Source: Stratiolaelaps scimitus
Taxonomy: Eukaryota > Arthropoda > Arachnida > Mesostigmata > Laelapidae
DNA: 64,000 nucleotides
NCBI GenBank assembly: GCA_019614645.1
Contig: JABWDB010000002.1
Coordinates: 23,673,501 to 23,737,500, forward strand
Direction of reading: 5' to 3'
Shown here: positions 61,151-64,000 of the stretch, in pieces
Position numbering within the stretch: the first letter of the stretch is position 1
How the letters are laid out: the number at the start of each line of letters is the position of its first letter
The notes under the pieces: generated by a model
What the model was told of the DNA's origin: nothing
What the model saw: the letters and a program-made list of their open reading frames with translations, nothing else
Databases searched by the model: none
Position numbers and translations under genes: made by a program

Positions 61151-62860
61151 ATAACGATATGCAGTTGCTGTACGTCCATAATAGACACATTGAACGCGTG
61201 ATGAAAGTCTGCCCTCCGCCTGTCAACCCGCAGACACATGGTCCTCCACCTCTCCCCGGTGTCTCTGCCTGCCCTGAGCACCGTTACGTAGTTACGCTGA
61301 TTGTAGTCGTATTGATATTTCAAAAATATAGGGCGACTTCCTCCCCAAATGACAGCTTCCTCTCCCCGCTACCGCGGTGGCCCAGCGACGACACCACCCG
61401 CGGGACAGCTTACCACATAAACGACTGTCAGCTATCAGCCGAACGACGGCGTTAGTACAACCACCATCACCCCACCGTCATCAGCAGTGGCAACAGAACA
61501 AGTTTCAGCACTAAACAGCACCTCGTCGTATTTAGTGCACCTCATCGTAGTTGTCGGTATGGGCAACGCTTGCTTGGCGTAGTACCAACTAAACAAATCG
61601 TGAAGTGTACCAGGGCTGCAGCAGCGTTTCCCTTTAACCGATATCATCTTTGTCATCTGCTACGTGTGCTGTCGTCCCATGTATTGTCAATATCCTTCCT
61701 GTGCTCTGCTCCCATGGGCGTTACTGATGCCCTGCCCCCGACTGAGTGGCCACAGATCACTGGAGGCTTCTGTCTCGTGTCGAGGAGCGAAACCTGTCGG
61801 TGGAGTTAGGTGGCGGGCGGTAGTATTTCTTTAGCGACGTCCGCGGACCGCGTTCCTCATTCCACCATTTATCGGTGGGTCCTATGTGACTTCTTTAAGT
61901 CTGTCATGAGGAGAAGCCCATGTTCCCTGTCATCTCACCCAACACGCGACCCGCGTCGCCATACACCTCCACTGTCGTGCTCGGTAAGATATTGTTACTA
62001 GATAATCAGTGTAGGTGGTGAATATATTTCTGTTCATCATAAATTCTTAACAGCGCCCTCGCTCTCTGTCTCCCTTTAGCTGACTGCCTCAGCCGACACC
62101 GCCACCGCTACGGCGTTTGTACACGACTGCTCGGCCACGTCTGTTTTGTCGACAGCAGTGGAAGTATATTTCTGCGCATATGTGTACTGCCTGATGGTAC
62201 AGTACCCTTTAACCTGACTCCTACGCCTAGATCAGGGCAGTGAGTCGGCTGAGCCAGCAGCAGCGGAAACAGAGCAGCCAGCCTCAACGCTGGTGAGTCT
62301 CCATGCTGTAATCACGATAACTAACGTGTGGCATATGGCACAGGCACAGCCTGTTGTACGGAGCAGCAACCGCCAGGTTCACTGTTTCGTTGCCTCGCTA
62401 ACCCCATCTCTGCTTCGATCTCTATCACTCTGAGACTAGAAATTTATACTCCAATCTCCCTACCAGGTTAGTCTTCTAAATCAACCTCTCTGCCTGGTCG
62501 ATTGGCGGCCACGTCTGCCGCCGCTCGCATCCTTACTACAAGACCACCAGAGGGATCAAAGGCCCTCGTCAAGGACGAGGAGAGACGGTCTGGTCCTGTT
62601 CCTGCTTCTCTCGCTTGCAAGCTCTGGAGGAACAGATAGAGGGGCACGAGTACAGGCATAATACTGGCATAATTTCTCGCGCAAGGTGACGCTAATGAAT
62701 ATTTTGAAAACTTTCCCACGCCACCGCTGCTCTTGCTGGTGTACTGGAATCGCTAGAGTCCCCCCGTAGCGCGAGGGAGAGAGAGAGTGGAAATTATTGC
62801 GATGAGAGGGTGGTTAGTACGGGCTGATCAGTGCGGTCACCAGAAAGCCAATCTCATTCT
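61151..62860. other. GC-richer block, no gene recognised
   Basis: Short overlapping frames on both strands, unrecognised. It ends in a short GA run near 62775-62788. Similar in character to the other GC-rich blocks. Confidence 0.4.
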
Positions 62861-63909
62861 ATTTTCTTAGGAACGATAATCGAAACCTATACGTGACGTT
62901 CAGAGATCCCGTTGAAATTACCCTTTGTGAAGCGGCACTGAGCTGCCGGCTGGCATACTTCTGCTGAGAATGGGAACAGGTTGTCTCTCGGTTATCATCG
63001 TTGCTCCTCGTCTTTGTAGCGTCTCGGCTTGGGCGACTTACTAACTGAGACGAGTTAGATCGATAAGCGTTTCAAGGTCTCTCAATCAGCCAAACAGAAC
63101 AGTATAGCAGCTTCAATGGAAGGATTAGCTTCTATAAAGGTTGCAACAAAGGAGATCGGATGGAAGGGCACTCTTATTGCGGCCCCAACTGGAACACAAC
63201 GAAGTGGGGGATAAATGATGGATAGAAATTCAACGAAGCAATGGGTTACAGTGACAAACCTGTATTAATCAGGCTAGGCTGGTTCGCAAAGTGTAGGCGT
63301 TGCTATTGTATTTTTTGACCACGCACACAAACATAAACGCATGTTCTTGACTTCTAATGGTGAAGAAGAGATCGTAAACGCACATGAATATGTTGATGTA
63401 TAATTGGAATGCGATTTTAGCCTGTTCGGGCTGGCATGCCTCGTAGAGATTGACTTAATTTATCAACGAATGCTACGTGCCGTCGACTTGTGCTTTGAGT
63501 GGATCAGTTTCCACTCGGATAGCACTGTGAGTTTTGGCTCACTGAACTGTACGCGTCTATCTGAGTAGGAATATCGCAATCTACTGGGAAAAAGACGCGG
63601 TTATACTATAACTCGATTTTATACCCTTTCCACAGGGGAACGATGGCAGCTAGTCGAGTTGCGGCCAAGGGAGAGGCACACCGGAGGTGCAGACGTGAAC
63701 CCGTAGGATGGAAAATTGCCTGGAATATTTCTCAATAGATATCTTTGGGCAGATTGATCAATTTCAGCCAACTGGCCCACGCTGCCGTTCTAACTCGAAA
63801 TCGTCCTATCGTCCGACGCTGTATCCACGTTCCTTGACGAGTGTGTATGTAAAATAATATAATGAAAAGACCACTCGTGTCAGATCAGCTCTCATATTCG
63901 ATGATATTC

Positions 63910-63945
<36 letters not shown>

Positions 63946-64000
63946 CTTTGAATAAATCTACGCTTAGGGCCAGACCGAGGGTAGACTGTTTGATCTGTCC
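62861..64000. other. Ordinary DNA to window end, no gene
   Basis: No open frame of note. One (AT)n microsatellite lies at 63913-63942. Confidence 0.55.
63913..63942. repeat. (TA)n microsatellite
   Basis: Uninterrupted run of about 30 bases flanked by ATTCCT on both sides. Confidence 0.9.

Noticed and set aside
1..64000. Possible bacterial or viral gene cluster, CRISPR array or operon
   Set aside because: No co-directional long frames, no regularly spaced repeats and no ribosome-binding-site pattern; the window reads as eukaryotic nuclear DNA.

Overview
This window looks like nuclear DNA of a eukaryote, most likely an arthropod. A parasitiform mite or tick would fit, but that is inference. 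The reasons are long AT-rich stretches without open frames, more than a dozen (TA)n microsatellites, (GA)n, (GT)n and CAN/CTG triplet runs, tRNA-derived SINE-like elements, decayed non-LTR retrotransposons, and splice-donor-like ends on the few plausible exons. There is no operon structure, no ribosome-binding-site pattern and no CRISPR array. Most open frames are short or low-complexity and look like chance.

Layout. Bases 1-18,600 are mostly AT-rich, with moderately GC-rich patches near 1.1-2.4, 3.6-4.4 and 13.1-14.3 kb. This part holds the 3' end of a CR1/L2-like retrotransposon (7.2-8.35 kb), a reverse-transcriptase scrap (11.2-11.4 kb), three tRNA-like elements and one possible exon (15.8 kb). 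From 18.6 to 63 kb, GC-rich and low-complexity blocks (about 18.7-20.1, 29.9-31.4, 32.6-34.4, 36.3-36.9, 38.8-40.9, 42.9-46.1, 47.4-48.4, 49.6-57.1 and 61.2-62.9 kb) alternate with AT-rich stretches. The AT-rich stretches carry further retrotransposon scraps (26.6-27.0 and 29.1-29.4 kb), SINE-like elements (23.3, 35.4, 38.1, 58.3 and 59.7 kb) and several strong inverted repeats (31.7, 32.3, 57.7, 58.6 and 58.8 kb).

The best protein-coding call is a plus-strand first coding exon at 45,835-46,096. It encodes a signal peptide and ends at a splice donor. No downstream exon was recognised, so the gene is unnamed and its remaining exons probably lie beyond the window or were missed. The GC-rich blocks around it would suit promoter, 5' UTR and regulatory intron DNA of a large gene, which is inference. 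Two other open frames end in strong GTGAGT donors (15.8 and 21.8 kb) and are kept as weak exon candidates.

I found no evidence of a new multi-gene system. The items most worth follow-up are the 94-base hairpin at 58,634-58,727, which folds better as minus-strand RNA than as plus-strand RNA; the 22-bp-arm palindrome at 32,309-32,359; (TA)n tracts enclosed by unique-sequence inverted repeats; and a tRNA-derived SINE family with two recognisable copies.
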